Shown piece by piece: positions 45,239 to 55,740 of a DNA stretch of 64,000 nt (its first letter is position 1; every line of letters starts with the position of its first letter). The position numbers and the translations under genes are program-made. The notes under the pieces are model-generated. The model saw nothing but the letters and a program-made list of their open reading frames with translations, had not been told where the DNA came from and ran no database searches. Source of the DNA: Amaranthus tricolor (taxonomy: Eukaryota; Streptophyta; Magnoliopsida; Caryophyllales; Amaranthaceae); contig NC_080059.1 of assembly GCF_026212465.1 (NCBI RefSeq), forward strand, positions 19,773,319 to 19,837,318, in the 5' to 3' direction.

Positions 45239-46436
45239 TGTTGGCCTCTTAAGGTTTTGATTATGACTTCACTTTTAGATAAACAAACATATTTTTAGAG
45301 ATTGTTTTGTAGGTATATATCCGATTTAGTTTGAATCGTTGATGAAGCCTATGACTTGGTTCGTGGAAGATGTACATGTCTTAATATGTCCAAGATGTTA
45401 GATAAGTGTTATAATGTTCAAAGTAGATGTACAGTCTACTGTTCCTAAAATGAACATTTTAACTGGAGTTGAAGCTGGAGACAGTACGCTGTTTCTACGT
45501 AGCAGGTCTGAAGAATAGCATCGACTGAAAAATTGCGAATTAATTATTTTCTGTTTTTAAGTTGATGTAATGGTTTAGAATTAATTTAATTGCTTAATTA
45601 TTGATAAATTGGTTGGCAAATCTATTTTTAGGTTTTCTAAAAATAGCCCAAGACTTTTTCTTAATTAGATTTAGATCTCCTATTTTTTAGGATCTTATGT
45701 TTTAAACTCCTATGCTATTTTTAGCATTAAGGAAACTGGTTTTTCTTTGAGCAAATAACAGCGGACACCTTCTTAATTCCACCACCTTTTGTTTTGAGAA
45801 CGTGGGGTAGTGGAGGTATGTGTGAGATAGTGGACGTTATGCTTATGGTAACTGCTGGCTGTTCCCTCTATAAATAGAAGGAACTTTGCTCGAACCAAAA
45901 AAAATTATTCAAGAGTGTCCATAAAAGGGAGATCAAATTAAGAAAAATATTTTCAGTTTTTACATGCCAATCAACTTATTATATTTTTCTTAAGTAATTA
46001 TTTTAATTGTAATCCTCTTGAGAAATGGCCTTGTAAGGGTTAATGTGTGTTTTGTTGTAATTAGACTTGTGGGAAGTCTAAGGGAATTAGAGAAAAGAAA
46101 CGTGAGAAGAGAAAGAGAAAGAGAGAATAGAGAAAGAGAATTAGGCCTAGAGTAGAGAAGCTTCAAGTGAAGTAAACATTGTTTTGTGTAATTGTAATTA
46201 ATTGCCTAAACATAGTGAGAATTTTGAAATCCCGGGGGGTCGTGGTTTTTCCTTCTTATTAGGCCAAGAAGGTTTCCACGTAAAATCTTTGTCTCTTTTT
46301 ATTTCTTGCTTCTTACGTTTAAGTTTTATTTTGTTCGTTATAATTCCGCAAGTTAGAGCAAAAAAGTAGTACAACTCAATACACAACAATTCACCCCCCC
46401 TCTTGTTGCTTTTGATCATCTCTTTATATTCCAACA
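45239..46436 (+). repeat. 5' LTR of the Sirevirus
   Basis: TGTTGG...CCAACA. The TATA box TATAAATAG is at 45869-45877. The 3' end holds ATTCACCCCCCCTCTTGTTG, which the other LTR lacks. A frame on - (46437-46198) is an artefact that recurs in each LTR copy. Confidence 0.95.
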
Positions 46437-46437
46437 A

Positions 46438-46452
46438 TTGGTATCAGAGCCT
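46438..46452 (+). other. Primer-binding site of the Sirevirus
   Basis: TTGGTATCAGAGCC just after the LTR, complementary to initiator Met tRNA. Confidence 0.92.
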
Positions 46453-46504
46453 TGTTCCTCATTTAATCAGGAAACCCTGAGAGCAGTATCCTGTTCCCAC
46501 AGAG

Positions 46505-48319
46505 ATGTTGAAGATGAACGAGCGCATGGAAGATGGGTACTCCACACAAAGGCCACCCATGTTTGATGGGAAATTCTATACTTACTGGAAAAATAGAATG
46601 GAAATCTTCATAAAGGCCGAAAACTATCAAGTTTGGAGAGTCATTGAAATTGGAGACTTTGAGGTGACGACCATCAACTACAACAATGAAGCTATTCCAA
46701 AACCAATCACTGAATATGAAAAAGAAGATTTTCAAAAGATGGAGATGAACGCTTTTGCTATCAAATTGCTTCACTGTGGTCTTGGACCCAATGAACACAA
46801 TCGTATAATGGGTTGCAAAACTGCTAAGCAGATTTGGGACCTGCTGGAAGTTACCCATGAAGGTACTAGTGAAGTGAAGCGATCCAAGATCGACCTCCTA
46901 ATGTCCAAATATGAAAGGTTTGTTATGGAACCTAGAGAGAACATTCAAGAGATGTTCACCAGGTTCACAAATATCACGAATGAATTGGTCTCTCTTGGTA
47001 AGATTATTCCCGTTGATGAACAAGTTAGGAAAATACTTAGAAGTCTTCCTTAAGACGAACGCTGGAGAGCTAAGGTCACAGCCATCCAGGAGTCCAAAGA
47101 TTTCACCAAGTTTAATTTGGAAGAATTGGCTGGTTCCCTCATGACTCATGAATTGCATTTGGGAACAGCTGACAGTTCCTGCAATAAAGGACTGGCTCTG
47201 GCAGCAGATGATAGTGAAGAGTCAGACGCTGGTGAAGAGGAAGCTGCTATGTTGGCACGTAAATTCAAAAAATTCTTCAGGAACAGCAGATATAGAAATC
47301 AAAGAAACAATAAAGAAAAAGGAACTGCTAACTTGAAGACAAATTTTGAATGCCACAAGTGTGGGAGCACTGATAACTTCATCAAGGATTGCCCTCAATG
47401 GAAAAATGAGAAGGGCAAGGGAAAAGCAAGAGAAGTTGGAAAACAATATAAGAAGGGAAACTTCAAAACTGATTTTAGAAAGGTAATGATCGCAGCTTGG
47501 GGTGATACGGAGAGCGAGGCTGAGACAGAAGCTCCAGTGGAAGAAGAAACAGCAAACCTATGTCTCATGGCATCTCATGAAGAGTCTAAGAAAAAAGAGG
47601 TAATGTCTTCTAGTCCATCTCCTAAACAATTGTCTAACCTAAGTAAGAATAACTTAATCAAATTGCTGTTAGAGACACAAGAAAAGTTGAATGAAAAAAC
47701 AACTAAGTGTCTCCAAATTGAGAAAGACCTTAACTTAAGTAAAGATCATATCTCATACCTAAATTCCTTTAGGATCGATGTGCAAAGTAGATTTTTTGAT
47801 TTGTTAGATAAGAATATCATTTTAAAAGAACAATTGGAGAAATTAAAACAGGATTTCATTATTCTTAACATTGAATTAAATCAAAACAAATTGCTAGGAT
47901 TAAAATTGGTTGAAAATGATAAAACCACTCATGTGTTTAGCACGGAATTTCAAGAAATAAAAGTAAAATTAGAATCATATGAAAAAGAAAATAAGTTTCT
48001 AAAAGATCAAATTAACTTAAAAGGAAAAGGGAAAATCAATGAAATTCCCAAATGGATTCTAAATGCTAAAACCAAGAGTAAAGAAGGTCTAGGATATGTT
48101 AAGAATGAAAAAAGGAAAAAGGTATATGTGGATCTCCCTAGTAGTAAAATCTGTTCCTTTTGTGGTAAAATTGGACACTTAAAATATCAATGTGTAAAAA
48201 GGGAACAACACACTAAAGCAAATAAAACTTATGTCGAATGCATATGGATTGAGAAACATGATTCAAATATAATCGACAGGGAACCCAAGGCTGACTGGGT
48301 TCCTAAACTTAACCATTAG
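46505..48319 (+). pseudogene. Sirevirus gag with one internal stop
   Basis: Frame from ATG 46505 (MLKMNERMEDGYST; the M at 46514 or 46523 is also possible) to TAG at 48317-48319. It contains a UBN2-type gag core (PPMFDGKFYTYWKNRMEIF, then QIWDLLEVTHEGTSEVK). The frame is broken only by TAA at 47051-47053 (codon 183), after RKILRSLP. Two zinc knuckles follow. The first, CHKCGSTDNFIKDC, has Asn where the metal-binding His is expected. The second, CSFCGKIGHLKYQC, is intact CCHC. Between them lies a charged, probably coiled-coil region (about 47650-48020). Gag and pol are in the same frame, separated only by the TAG at 48317. Confidence 0.9.
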
Positions 48320-48325
48320 TTTGCT

Positions 48326-51300
48326 TTGCAGGTTCAAGTGAGGGGGAACAACTCATGGTATCTCGACAGTGGGTGTTCCAAGCACATGACGGGTGATAAA
48401 TCTAGATTTCTCTCACTTGAAGCGTATGATGGGGGAACTGTAACCTTCGGTGATAATATGAAGGGTGAAATAATCGCCAAAGGAAAAGTTGGAAGATCAA
48501 GCTCCCATGCCATTGACAATGTATTTTTAGTCGAGAATCTAAAACACAATCTTTTAAGTATTTCTCAATTTTGTGACAAAGGTAACTCTGTTAAGTTTAC
48601 TTCTGAACGATGTATAATTTCTAGGAACAACACAGGAGACCCTGTACTAGAGGGAATGAGAAAAGGGAACACCTATGTGGTGGACCTGGACACTGTTCCC
48701 AGAAACAGTCTAACGTGTTTAAGCGTTATAGAAGAAGACCCACTTCTTTGGCACAAGCGCCTAGGTCATGCTAGCTATTCATTGATTAACACCTTAAGAT
48801 CAAAAGACCTAGTAAGAGGATTACCTGCAATAAAATTCCTCAAAAATGAAATTTGTGATCCTTGTGCTAAAGGTAAACAAGTGCGGTCATCCTTTAAATC
48901 AAAGTTTCTGTTGACTACCTCTAGACCATTAGAATTAATTCATATGGATCTATGTGGACCTATGAGAACACAAAGCCGTAGTGGCAAAAGATATGTGTTT
49001 GTCATAGTTGATGATTTTAGTAGATTTACTTGGACCTTATTTTTAGCAAGCAAAGATGAAGCTTTCGATGAGTTTGTATCTTTTGCAAATAAAATACAAA
49101 AATCTACTAATAATTTAATTGTTCACATTAAATCGGATCATGGCAAAGAATTTGAAAACTCAAACTTCATGAATTATTGTGATGAACATGGTATAAATAA
49201 TAATTTTTCCGCTCCTAGAACACCACAACAAAATGGAGTGGTGGAAAGAAAGAATAGAACCTTAGAAGAAATGGCTAGGACCATGTTGATTGCAAGTGGT
49301 CTACCTAGGAATTTTTGGGCCGAGGCCGTCAATACTGCATGCTATATTTTGAATCGTGTGTTAATAAGACCAATCACTTCTAAGACACCCTATGAATTAC
49401 TCAAAGGTGTTAAACCAAATATTTCCTATTTTCGTGTGTTTGGATGCAAATGTTTTGTTCATGTGAATGGTAAACGAAATATAGGTAATTTTGATGAAAG
49501 AAGTGATGAAGCAGTATTCCTCGGTTATTCATCACATAGCAAAGCTTACAGAGTTTACAATAAGAGAACAATGTGCGTAGAGGAATCTATTCACATAATT
49601 TTTGATGAAACTAACTTTTCAACAAGTGAACAGGAAACAAATAATATTAAAATAGGTCTTGCAAATTTAGAAGATGATGATGAAGGAGTTAAAATGCAAG
49701 ATCCAGGAACAGCAGGTGAACAGCCAATACAAAAAGAGGCAGGGGAAACTGACCAAATTCAGGAACTGCCAGTTCAACAGGACCAGCAGACTGTTCCCAA
49801 TCCAGCTGTTCCCGCAGACGACCAAGATGATCCAGTAGCTGAACAAAATGCAAATCAAGATGCTGAATCAGAACATGCTACTGTTCCCTCTAGAGAATTT
49901 GTGCCTAAACCTTGGAAATACCAAAGTTATCATCCTCTTGATCTGATTATAAGTGATATGAATAAAGGAACACAAACCAGATCCCAACTGAGAAACTTTT
50001 GTGCTCATTTTGCGTTCCTATCATCACTTGAACCCAAAAATCACGAAGAAGCTCTAAAGGATTCCGAATGGATAGTAGCCATGCAAGATGAATTAAATGA
50101 ATTTGAAAGAAATAAAGTGTGGCACTTAGAACCCAAACCAAAAGGCAAGAAGGTAATTGGTTTGAAATGGGTATTTCGGAATAAGCTAGATGAGCATGGA
50201 ATAATTGTAAGAAACAAAGCAAGACTCGTGGTCAAAGGGTACAATCAACAAGAAGGTATTGATTATACTGAGACATTTGCTCCGGTAGCAAGGTTAGAGG
50301 CTATTAGAATTTTAATTTCTTTTGCTGCATTTATGAACTTTAAGTTATATCAAATGGATGTGAAATGTGCTTTCTTAAATGGTTTTCTTGATGAAGAAGT
50401 TTTTGTTGAACAACCTCCAGGTTTTGAGAACACCTCTTGTCTTGATCATGTCTACAAGCTTGACAAAGCTTTATATGGCTTGAAGCAAGCTCCTAGGCAA
50501 TGGTATGAAAGACTATCAAAGTTTTTGATTCAAAATAACTTCGTTAGAGGAAAAATCGACAAAACCTTGTTCTTTAAGAATAAAGGTTCTCATATTTTGG
50601 TTGTTCAAATTTATGTTGATGATATTATTTTTGGTGCTACTAATGATTTATTATGTAAGGAATTTGCTAACCTAATGGGCACAGAATTTGAAATGAGCAT
50701 GATGGGAGAACTAAATTTCTTCCTTGGTTTACAAATTAAACAAACTGAAAATGGTATTTTTATTCATCAACAAAAATACATAAAAGAACTTCTTAAGAAG
50801 TATGGGCTAAACAACGCTAAAACCAACCATACACTCATGGCTACAAATGTTAGATTAGATGAAGACCTAAAAGGAACTAACATAGATCAAACAATGTATC
50901 GAGGCATGATAGGTTCCTTATTATATCTAACTGCAAGTAGACCCGATATTTCATTTAGTGTTGGTTTATGTGCTAGATTTCAATCAAATCCTAAAGAATC
51001 ACATCTCACGGCAGTCAAACGAATTTTGAGATATTTGAAGGGAACAGACGACTTGTCCCTATTTTATCCTAAAAGTGATGTTTATGATTTAAAAGGTTTT
51101 AGTGATGCAGATTATGCAGGTGATCTAGTTAATAGAAAAAGCACGTCAGGTATGGTACAATTTCTTGGCTCTTGTTTAGTTTCATGGAGTTCCAAGAAAC
51201 AAAACACGATTGCATTATCCACAGCCGAAGCTGAATACGTGGCAGCAGCAGCTTGCTGTTCCCAAATGCTTTGGATAAAACAACAACTAAGAGATTTTGG

Positions 51301-51556
51301 TATTAAACTTGAATGTGTTCCTATTTATTGTGATAATACCAGTGCCATATGTATATCTAAAGATCCAGTGCATCACTCACGAGCTAAACACATACATATT
51401 AGACATCATTTCCTTAAGGATAACGTAGAACACAAAAATATTGTATTAAAGCATGTCAATACTAATGAACAAGTTGCAGACATTCTGATCAAACCGCTTC
51501 CAAGGGAACAATATGAAAAGATGAGATTGGAACTTGGTATGATCAAGCTCCACTAA
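48326..51556 (+). CDS. Sirevirus pol polyprotein, intact 1076-codon frame
   Basis: The frame opens after the TAG at 48317 and shares the frame of gag; the first triplet used here is TTG, so it is expected to be made by readthrough or after loss of the stop, not from its own start. Protease [13 protein letters not shown] has catalytic D14. The integrase zinc region is [10 protein letters not shown]...CDPCAKGK. The integrase core is D208 (HMDLCGP), D271 (SDHGKEF) and E307 (VVERK), an exact D-D-35-E spacing. Reverse transcriptase has [15 protein letters not shown] and YVDD at 763-766. RNase H has [17 protein letters not shown] and STAEAEY, then YCDNTSAI. The tail [15 protein letters not shown] closes pol. 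No break is seen. Confidence 0.95.
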   Translation: MQVQVRGNNSWYLDSGCSKHMTGDKSRFLSLEAYDGGTVTFGDNMKGEIIAKGKVGRSSSHAIDNVFLVENLKHNLLSISQFCDKGNSVKFTSERCIISRNNTGDPVLEGMRKGNTYVVDLDTVPRNSLTCLSVIEEDPLLWHKRLGHASYSLINTLRSKDLVRGLPAIKFLKNEICDPCAKGKQVRSSFKSKFLLTTSRPLELIHMDLCGPMRTQSRSGKRYVFVIVDDFSRFTWTLFLASKDEAFDEFVSFANKIQKSTNNLIVHIKSDHGKEFENSNFMNYCDEHGINNNFSAPRTPQQNGVVERKNRTLEEMARTMLIASGLPRNFWAEAVNTACYILNRVLIRPITSKTPYELLKGVKPNISYFRVFGCKCFVHVNGKRNIGNFDERSDEAVFLGYSSHSKAYRVYNKRTMCVEESIHIIFDETNFSTSEQETNNIKIGLANLEDDDEGVKMQDPGTAGEQPIQKEAGETDQIQELPVQQDQQTVPNPAVPADDQDDPVAEQNANQDAESEHATVPSREFVPKPWKYQSYHPLDLIISDMNKGTQTRSQLRNFCAHFAFLSSLEPKNHEEALKDSEWIVAMQDELNEFERNKVWHLEPKPKGKKVIGLKWVFRNKLDEHGIIVRNKARLVVKGYNQQEGIDYTETFAPVARLEAIRILISFAAFMNFKLYQMDVKCAFLNGFLDEEVFVEQPPGFENTSCLDHVYKLDKALYGLKQAPRQWYERLSKFLIQNNFVRGKIDKTLFFKNKGSHILVVQIYVDDIIFGATNDLLCKEFANLMGTEFEMSMMGELNFFLGLQIKQTENGIFIHQQKYIKELLKKYGLNNAKTNHTLMATNVRLDEDLKGTNIDQTMYRGMIGSLLYLTASRPDISFSVGLCARFQSNPKESHLTAVKRILRYLKGTDDLSLFYPKSDVYDLKGFSDADYAGDLVNRKSTSGMVQFLGSCLVSWSSKKQNTIALSTAEAEYVAAAACCSQMLWIKQQLRDFGIKLECVPIYCDNTSAICISKDPVHHSRAKHIHIRHHFLKDNVEHKNIVLKHVNTNEQVADILIKPLPREQYEKMRLELGMIKLH

Positions 51557-52079
51557 AGTTGGTTGCATAAAATTTCCAATGAAGCATCATGAAAAAAAGA
51601 GGGTCAGGAATCAACCTCAAAATTTTGACTGAAAATCAATTATTGCATGGATCAGGTAAACACGTAATGAAGTTTGTACTATGAATATCTTCTTGTTTGC
51701 ATGTTGTTAGTTTGATCAGACCACAGCAATATGTTCCTTATTTTCTTTATATTTTTTTTATAATTCATCCTTTTTCTATTTTATTTTCATATTTTATTTT
51801 AATATTCATATTTCATAATTTATTCATATTTCACATTTTTAAAAAAAAAAAATGTACGGCCAACTTAAATTAAAAATAATGGGAAACGGTTTTAATCCCA
51901 AACAATTTTCCATATCAAAAGCCATGATGAATGGCATTGATGAGAAAGGACGTGAGGTAACCGTCAACCCTCTTTAAAAACCCTTTATCACATCAAATCA
52001 CTCAAACCATCATCTTCCTTCTTCAAAAACCGTCACAAGAAACCGTCCTTCTTCTTCCTCAACCTTTCAAAATTCAAAC
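51557..52079 (+). other. Spacer between Sirevirus pol and third ORF
   Basis: No coding. It contains a run of 12 A at about 51840-51851 and an AT-rich part before it. The third ORF starts after a CT- and A-rich leader (CTTCTTCCTCAACC). No splice or promoter signal was chosen. Confidence 0.6.
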
Positions 52080-53777
52080 ATGAAATCACCAAAATCAAGC
52101 AAGAAAACTTCAAAATCAGGAAAGAAAGCCTCTACATCTCACCAAAACACCCAGCCAAAACCTTTAAAAATTGTTCGTCCATCCCCATTACTGAAAGATG
52201 CACCATTACCATCCCAAGAAACTACTGAAAATATTGGAACAAAATGCAAAACATTCTCACCAAAAAGTGAATCATCCTCCAAAGCGGTCAAGCGTTTGAA
52301 GCAAGTTGATCCTAACAGTGCTGAAGAGATTGCAAAGGAAATGTCTGTCGGATTTGGGGTAGATAAGTACTGGTATGACTCTACACACTTTCCTCAACTT
52401 CATACTATTTTAAAATTTCAAGAATGGGAGGTTTTGATGACTGAGTATAGTTGTAATCCCATTTTCCTAAACATTATGCGAGAGTTTATTTCAAACTTCT
52501 CCAATGAATGTGGAATGTGTTCTAGTATGGTTAGGAACATGAAATTAGAGTTTAACAGCGCTTTGTTGGCAGAATGGTTCAATATTCCGAATGTTTGTTT
52601 TGATACATACTGTGTTGGTACTAAGATAGTTTTTTCTGGAATAAATGAAAAAACGATTTTTAAGTTTTTAGGGGTTGAACAAAAAAGAGGTAAAATCAGT
52701 CACAATGTCTTGTCTCCATTGCATAAATTACTCTATAATGTAGCACGAAGATTAATCTTGCCTCGAAACTCTAAGAGGAGTGAGGTGAGTCTACGTGATG
52801 CAACTTTGATTTATTGCATGGACAATCAAATAAAAATAAATTTTCCATCTTTGATGATATCACATTTATCTGACTGTATTGAGAAAAAGAATGTTGTTGG
52901 CTATGGTGGGCTGTTGACATGGATTTTTCGTAAGTTTGGTGTACCATTGGATGGGCTGGAGTTCCCAATGGGACCCAATATGAAAATTGGTGCAAGATGT
53001 TTGAAAAATTTGCATCTGAAAATAAATGATGAAGGGGTGTTAGTAAATGAATCAGAAGAAGTAGTTGTTATAGGTTCTGATGAGGAGGAAATGGAGGAAG
53101 AAGAAGAACAAATTGAAAAAGAAGTAAAAATAAAGAAAAAAAAAGAAGAGGAAAAAGAAAAAGAAAAAGAAAACGAAGAAGCAGTAGAGGAGGAAGAACA
53201 AGGGCCTGTTCCTACTGAAGAAGAGGAACAGGAGGAGGGAACAAGAACTGAGGGGGAACAAGGAGAGGAAGTAGCTTTAGGAGAAAAAGTGCCTCATGAT
53301 CTCTGTCATGATTCCAGTGATGAAGAGGTTGTGATTGCCTTAAGGAGGAAGGGTAAAGCTATTCAAAGGAAGAGTAGGAGGCTTGCTTCAAAACAAAAGG
53401 CTGTAACGGTTGATGATATCACTTCTGAAACCATTCCTGAGCCTACTTCAAACGAACCTCTCTCACCCAAGCCAACCACTCCACCACCAAATCAAACTTC
53501 ATCACCACCTCCATCACCTATTCACTTTACACCACCACCATTTCCATCATCTCCTGGTATTGGTTGTGCTGATCCTATTCCTACAGTATCTTCACGTTCT
53601 GTTCTCTCCAAGCTTAATGATCTACAGTCTCAATTCAGTGCTTTTCAAGATGAAGTTCGTGTCTCACTCGCTTCAATTGTTGATCAACTTACCATGATGG
53701 AGCATCGTCTTGGTGCAAAGTTGGATACAGTAAAAGTGCAGACCGAATATGTAGACGAAGAAGAGACTGCCCCTTGA
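52080..53777 (+). CDS. Sirevirus third ORF (position of the env-like gene), 565 residues
   Basis: It starts with a basic, Ser/Lys-rich N-terminus (MKSPKSSKKTSKSGKKAST). A globular part of about 240 residues follows (about 95-335: EWEVLMTEYSCNPIFLNIM, LEFNSALLAEWFNIPNVCF, NVVGYGGLLTWIFRKFGVPL). It resembles the domain often labelled putative plant transposon protein; that resemblance is from memory. Then come a Glu/Lys-rich acidic stretch (about 340-400), a Pro-rich linker (PLSPKPTTPPPNQ) and a C-terminal amphipathic helix (VLSKLNDLQSQFSAFQDEV) fit for a coiled coil. No signal peptide or membrane span is visible, so an envelope role is not supported. A truncated-in-window copy with the same order lies at 64000-62733 on -. 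Its function is unknown. Confidence 0.85.
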   Translation: MKSPKSSKKTSKSGKKASTSHQNTQPKPLKIVRPSPLLKDAPLPSQETTENIGTKCKTFSPKSESSSKAVKRLKQVDPNSAEEIAKEMSVGFGVDKYWYDSTHFPQLHTILKFQEWEVLMTEYSCNPIFLNIMREFISNFSNECGMCSSMVRNMKLEFNSALLAEWFNIPNVCFDTYCVGTKIVFSGINEKTIFKFLGVEQKRGKISHNVLSPLHKLLYNVARRLILPRNSKRSEVSLRDATLIYCMDNQIKINFPSLMISHLSDCIEKKNVVGYGGLLTWIFRKFGVPLDGLEFPMGPNMKIGARCLKNLHLKINDEGVLVNESEEVVVIGSDEEEMEEEEEQIEKEVKIKKKKEEEKEKEKENEEAVEEEEQGPVPTEEEEQEEGTRTEGEQGEEVALGEKVPHDLCHDSSDEEVVIALRRKGKAIQRKSRRLASKQKAVTVDDITSETIPEPTSNEPLSPKPTTPPPNQTSSPPPSPIHFTPPPFPSSPGIGCADPIPTVSSRSVLSKLNDLQSQFSAFQDEVRVSLASIVDQLTMMEHRLGAKLDTVKVQTEYVDEEETAP

Positions 53778-54561
53778 AACCTCTCCCTATATTTTTTTTA
53801 AGATTTGAATGGCTGTTACATTTCACAAACAATTTCACCTTTTACTTTGTACCATCTGGGGTACATTGTTGTTGTAATGTTGAACAATTGCTACTTTTCT
53901 TTCCTTGCTTTTATTAATGGTCTGTGATAATTGACTATATGCAGGTTTGATTTTTATTCATGGCACTTACTTTTATTACTGTCTCTTGTTTTCATCACTG
54001 ACAAATCTATATGGTTTGTGCTGAGGTTTGATAACCACTAATTCTTTTTGATTGATAACAAAAGGTGGAAGATTATGCACAAACTTAAGAAGAGCAGTGA
54101 ATACACAGTAACATATCTTGGTTGATTTATATTGTTTCTTATGGTTGATTTATGGTTGATTTATTATGCTAACTTAATGATCATCTGTGTACTGTGTTTT
54201 CAAATTGTGTTTTCAAGTTGATGGTTACTTGTTTCTGTGAATTTGTTTTCAAGTAGTTTTTGGTTGAAAATACTTAATAATTTGTGTTAGTTTTATTATG
54301 TTAGTTTTATTATGTAAGTTTAATTAATTTTAGTTTATTTCATTTAAGTTTTAGATTAATTAATTTTGAAAATTTTTAAACATAGTTGATATTATGGAGT
54401 AAATTGTTTTATTGTGAATGCTTGGTGAATTATATTTTAACAAGTTGATTTGCTAAGTTATTTAGAGTTGCTTTAATCTCTAGTATGCTCTAAGAATTTT
54501 GTTTTACTCTATTTTACTTAAGTTTGTTTATAAAGTTTGTCCTCATCAAAAAGGGGGAATT
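53778..54561 (+). other. Sirevirus 3' untranslated region with two purine tracts
   Basis: No coding. The main polypurine tract, AAAAAGGGGGAATT (about 54548-54561), abuts the 3' LTR. A second, similar tract, ACAAAAGGTGGAAGATT, lies at 54058-54074. Its partner in the - strand copy (62455-62441) reads AAAAGGGGGAAGAG. TTATGGTTGATTTA is repeated at about 54118-54165. Confidence 0.75.
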
Positions 54562-55735
54562 TGTTGGCCTCTTAAGGTTTTGATGATGACTTCACTTTTA
54601 GATAAACAAACATATTTTTAGAGATTGTTTTGTAGGTATATATCCGATTTAGTTTGAATCGTTGATGAAGCCTATGACTTGGTTCGTGGAAGATGTACAT
54701 GTCTTAATATGTCCAAGATGTTAGATAAGTGTTATAATGTTCAAAGTAGATGTACAGTCTGCTGTTCCTAAAATGAACATTTTAACTGGAGTTGAAGCTG
54801 GAGACAGTACGCTGTTCCTACGTAGCAGGTCTGAAGAATAGCATCGACTGAAAAATTGCGAATTAATTATTTTCTGTTTTTAAGTTGATGTAATGGTTTA
54901 GAATTAATTTAATTGCTTAATTATTGATAAATTGGTTGGCAAATCTATTTTTAGGTTTTCTAAAAATAGCCCAAGACTTTTTCTTAATTAGATTTAGATC
55001 TCCTATTTTTTAGGATCTTATGTTTTAAACTCCTATGCTATTTTTAGCATTAAGGAAACTGGTTTTTCTTTGAGCAAATAACAGCCGGACACCTTCTTAA
55101 TTCCACCACCTTTTGTTTTGAGAACGTGGGGTAGTGGAGGTATGTGTGAGATAGTGGACGTTATGCTTATGGTAACTGCTGGCTGTTCCCTCTATAAATA
55201 GAAGGAACTTTGCTCGAACCAAAAAAAATTATTCAAGAGTGTCCATAAAAGGGAGATCAAATTAAGAAAAATATTTTCAGTTTTTACATGCCAATCAACT
55301 TATTATATTTTTCTTAAGTAATTATTTTAATTGTAATCCTCTTGAGAAATGGCCTTGTAAGGGTTAATGTGTGTTTTGTTGTAATTAGACTTGTGGGAAG
55401 TCTAAGGGAATTAGAGAAAAGAAACGTGAGAAGAGAAAGAGAAAGAGAGAATAGAGAAAGAGAATTAGGCCTAGAGTAGAGAAGCTTCAAGTGAAGCAAA
55501 CATTGTTTTGTGTAATTGTAATTAATTGCCTAAACATAGTGAGAATTTTGAAATCCCGGGGGGTCGTGGTTTTTCCTTCTTATTAGGCCAAGAAGGTTTC
55601 CACGTAAAATCTTTGTCTCTTTTTATTTCTTGCTTCTTAAGTTTAAGTTTTATTTTGTTCGTTATAATTCCGCAAGTTAGAGCAAAAAAGTAGTACAACT
55701 CAATACACAACAATTCACTAGTTTATATTCCAACA
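54562..55735 (+). repeat. 3' LTR of the Sirevirus
   Basis: TGTTGG...CCAACA, TATAAATA at 55193-55200. Compared with the 5' LTR about 24 bp are missing just before the end (CACTAGTTTATATTCC here). The target copy CATAT follows. Confidence 0.95.
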
Positions 55736-55740
55736 CATAT

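Larger units (their letters stand above)
45239..55735 (+). mobile_element. Nearly intact Sirevirus-type Ty1/copia element, TSD CATAT
   Basis: It is 10497 bp. CATAT flanks both ends (45234-45238 and 55736-55740). The LTRs are 1198 and 1174 bp and differ by about six substitutions, one 1-bp indel and one event of about 24 bp near the 3' end, so insertion is very recent. Order: LTR, primer-binding site, gag, pol (protease, integrase, RT, RNase H), extra ORF, two purine tracts, LTR. The Sirevirus call rests on pol similarity type, the long LTRs and the third ORF after pol. Confidence 0.95.

Noticed and set aside
46198..46437. 79-residue - strand frame, recurring at 55522-55713
   Set aside because: Lies inside the LTR and recurs only because the LTR is duplicated.
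52080..53777. Independent host gene
   Set aside because: Lies between pol and the 3' LTR of a complete element, and a second copy has the same position in another element.
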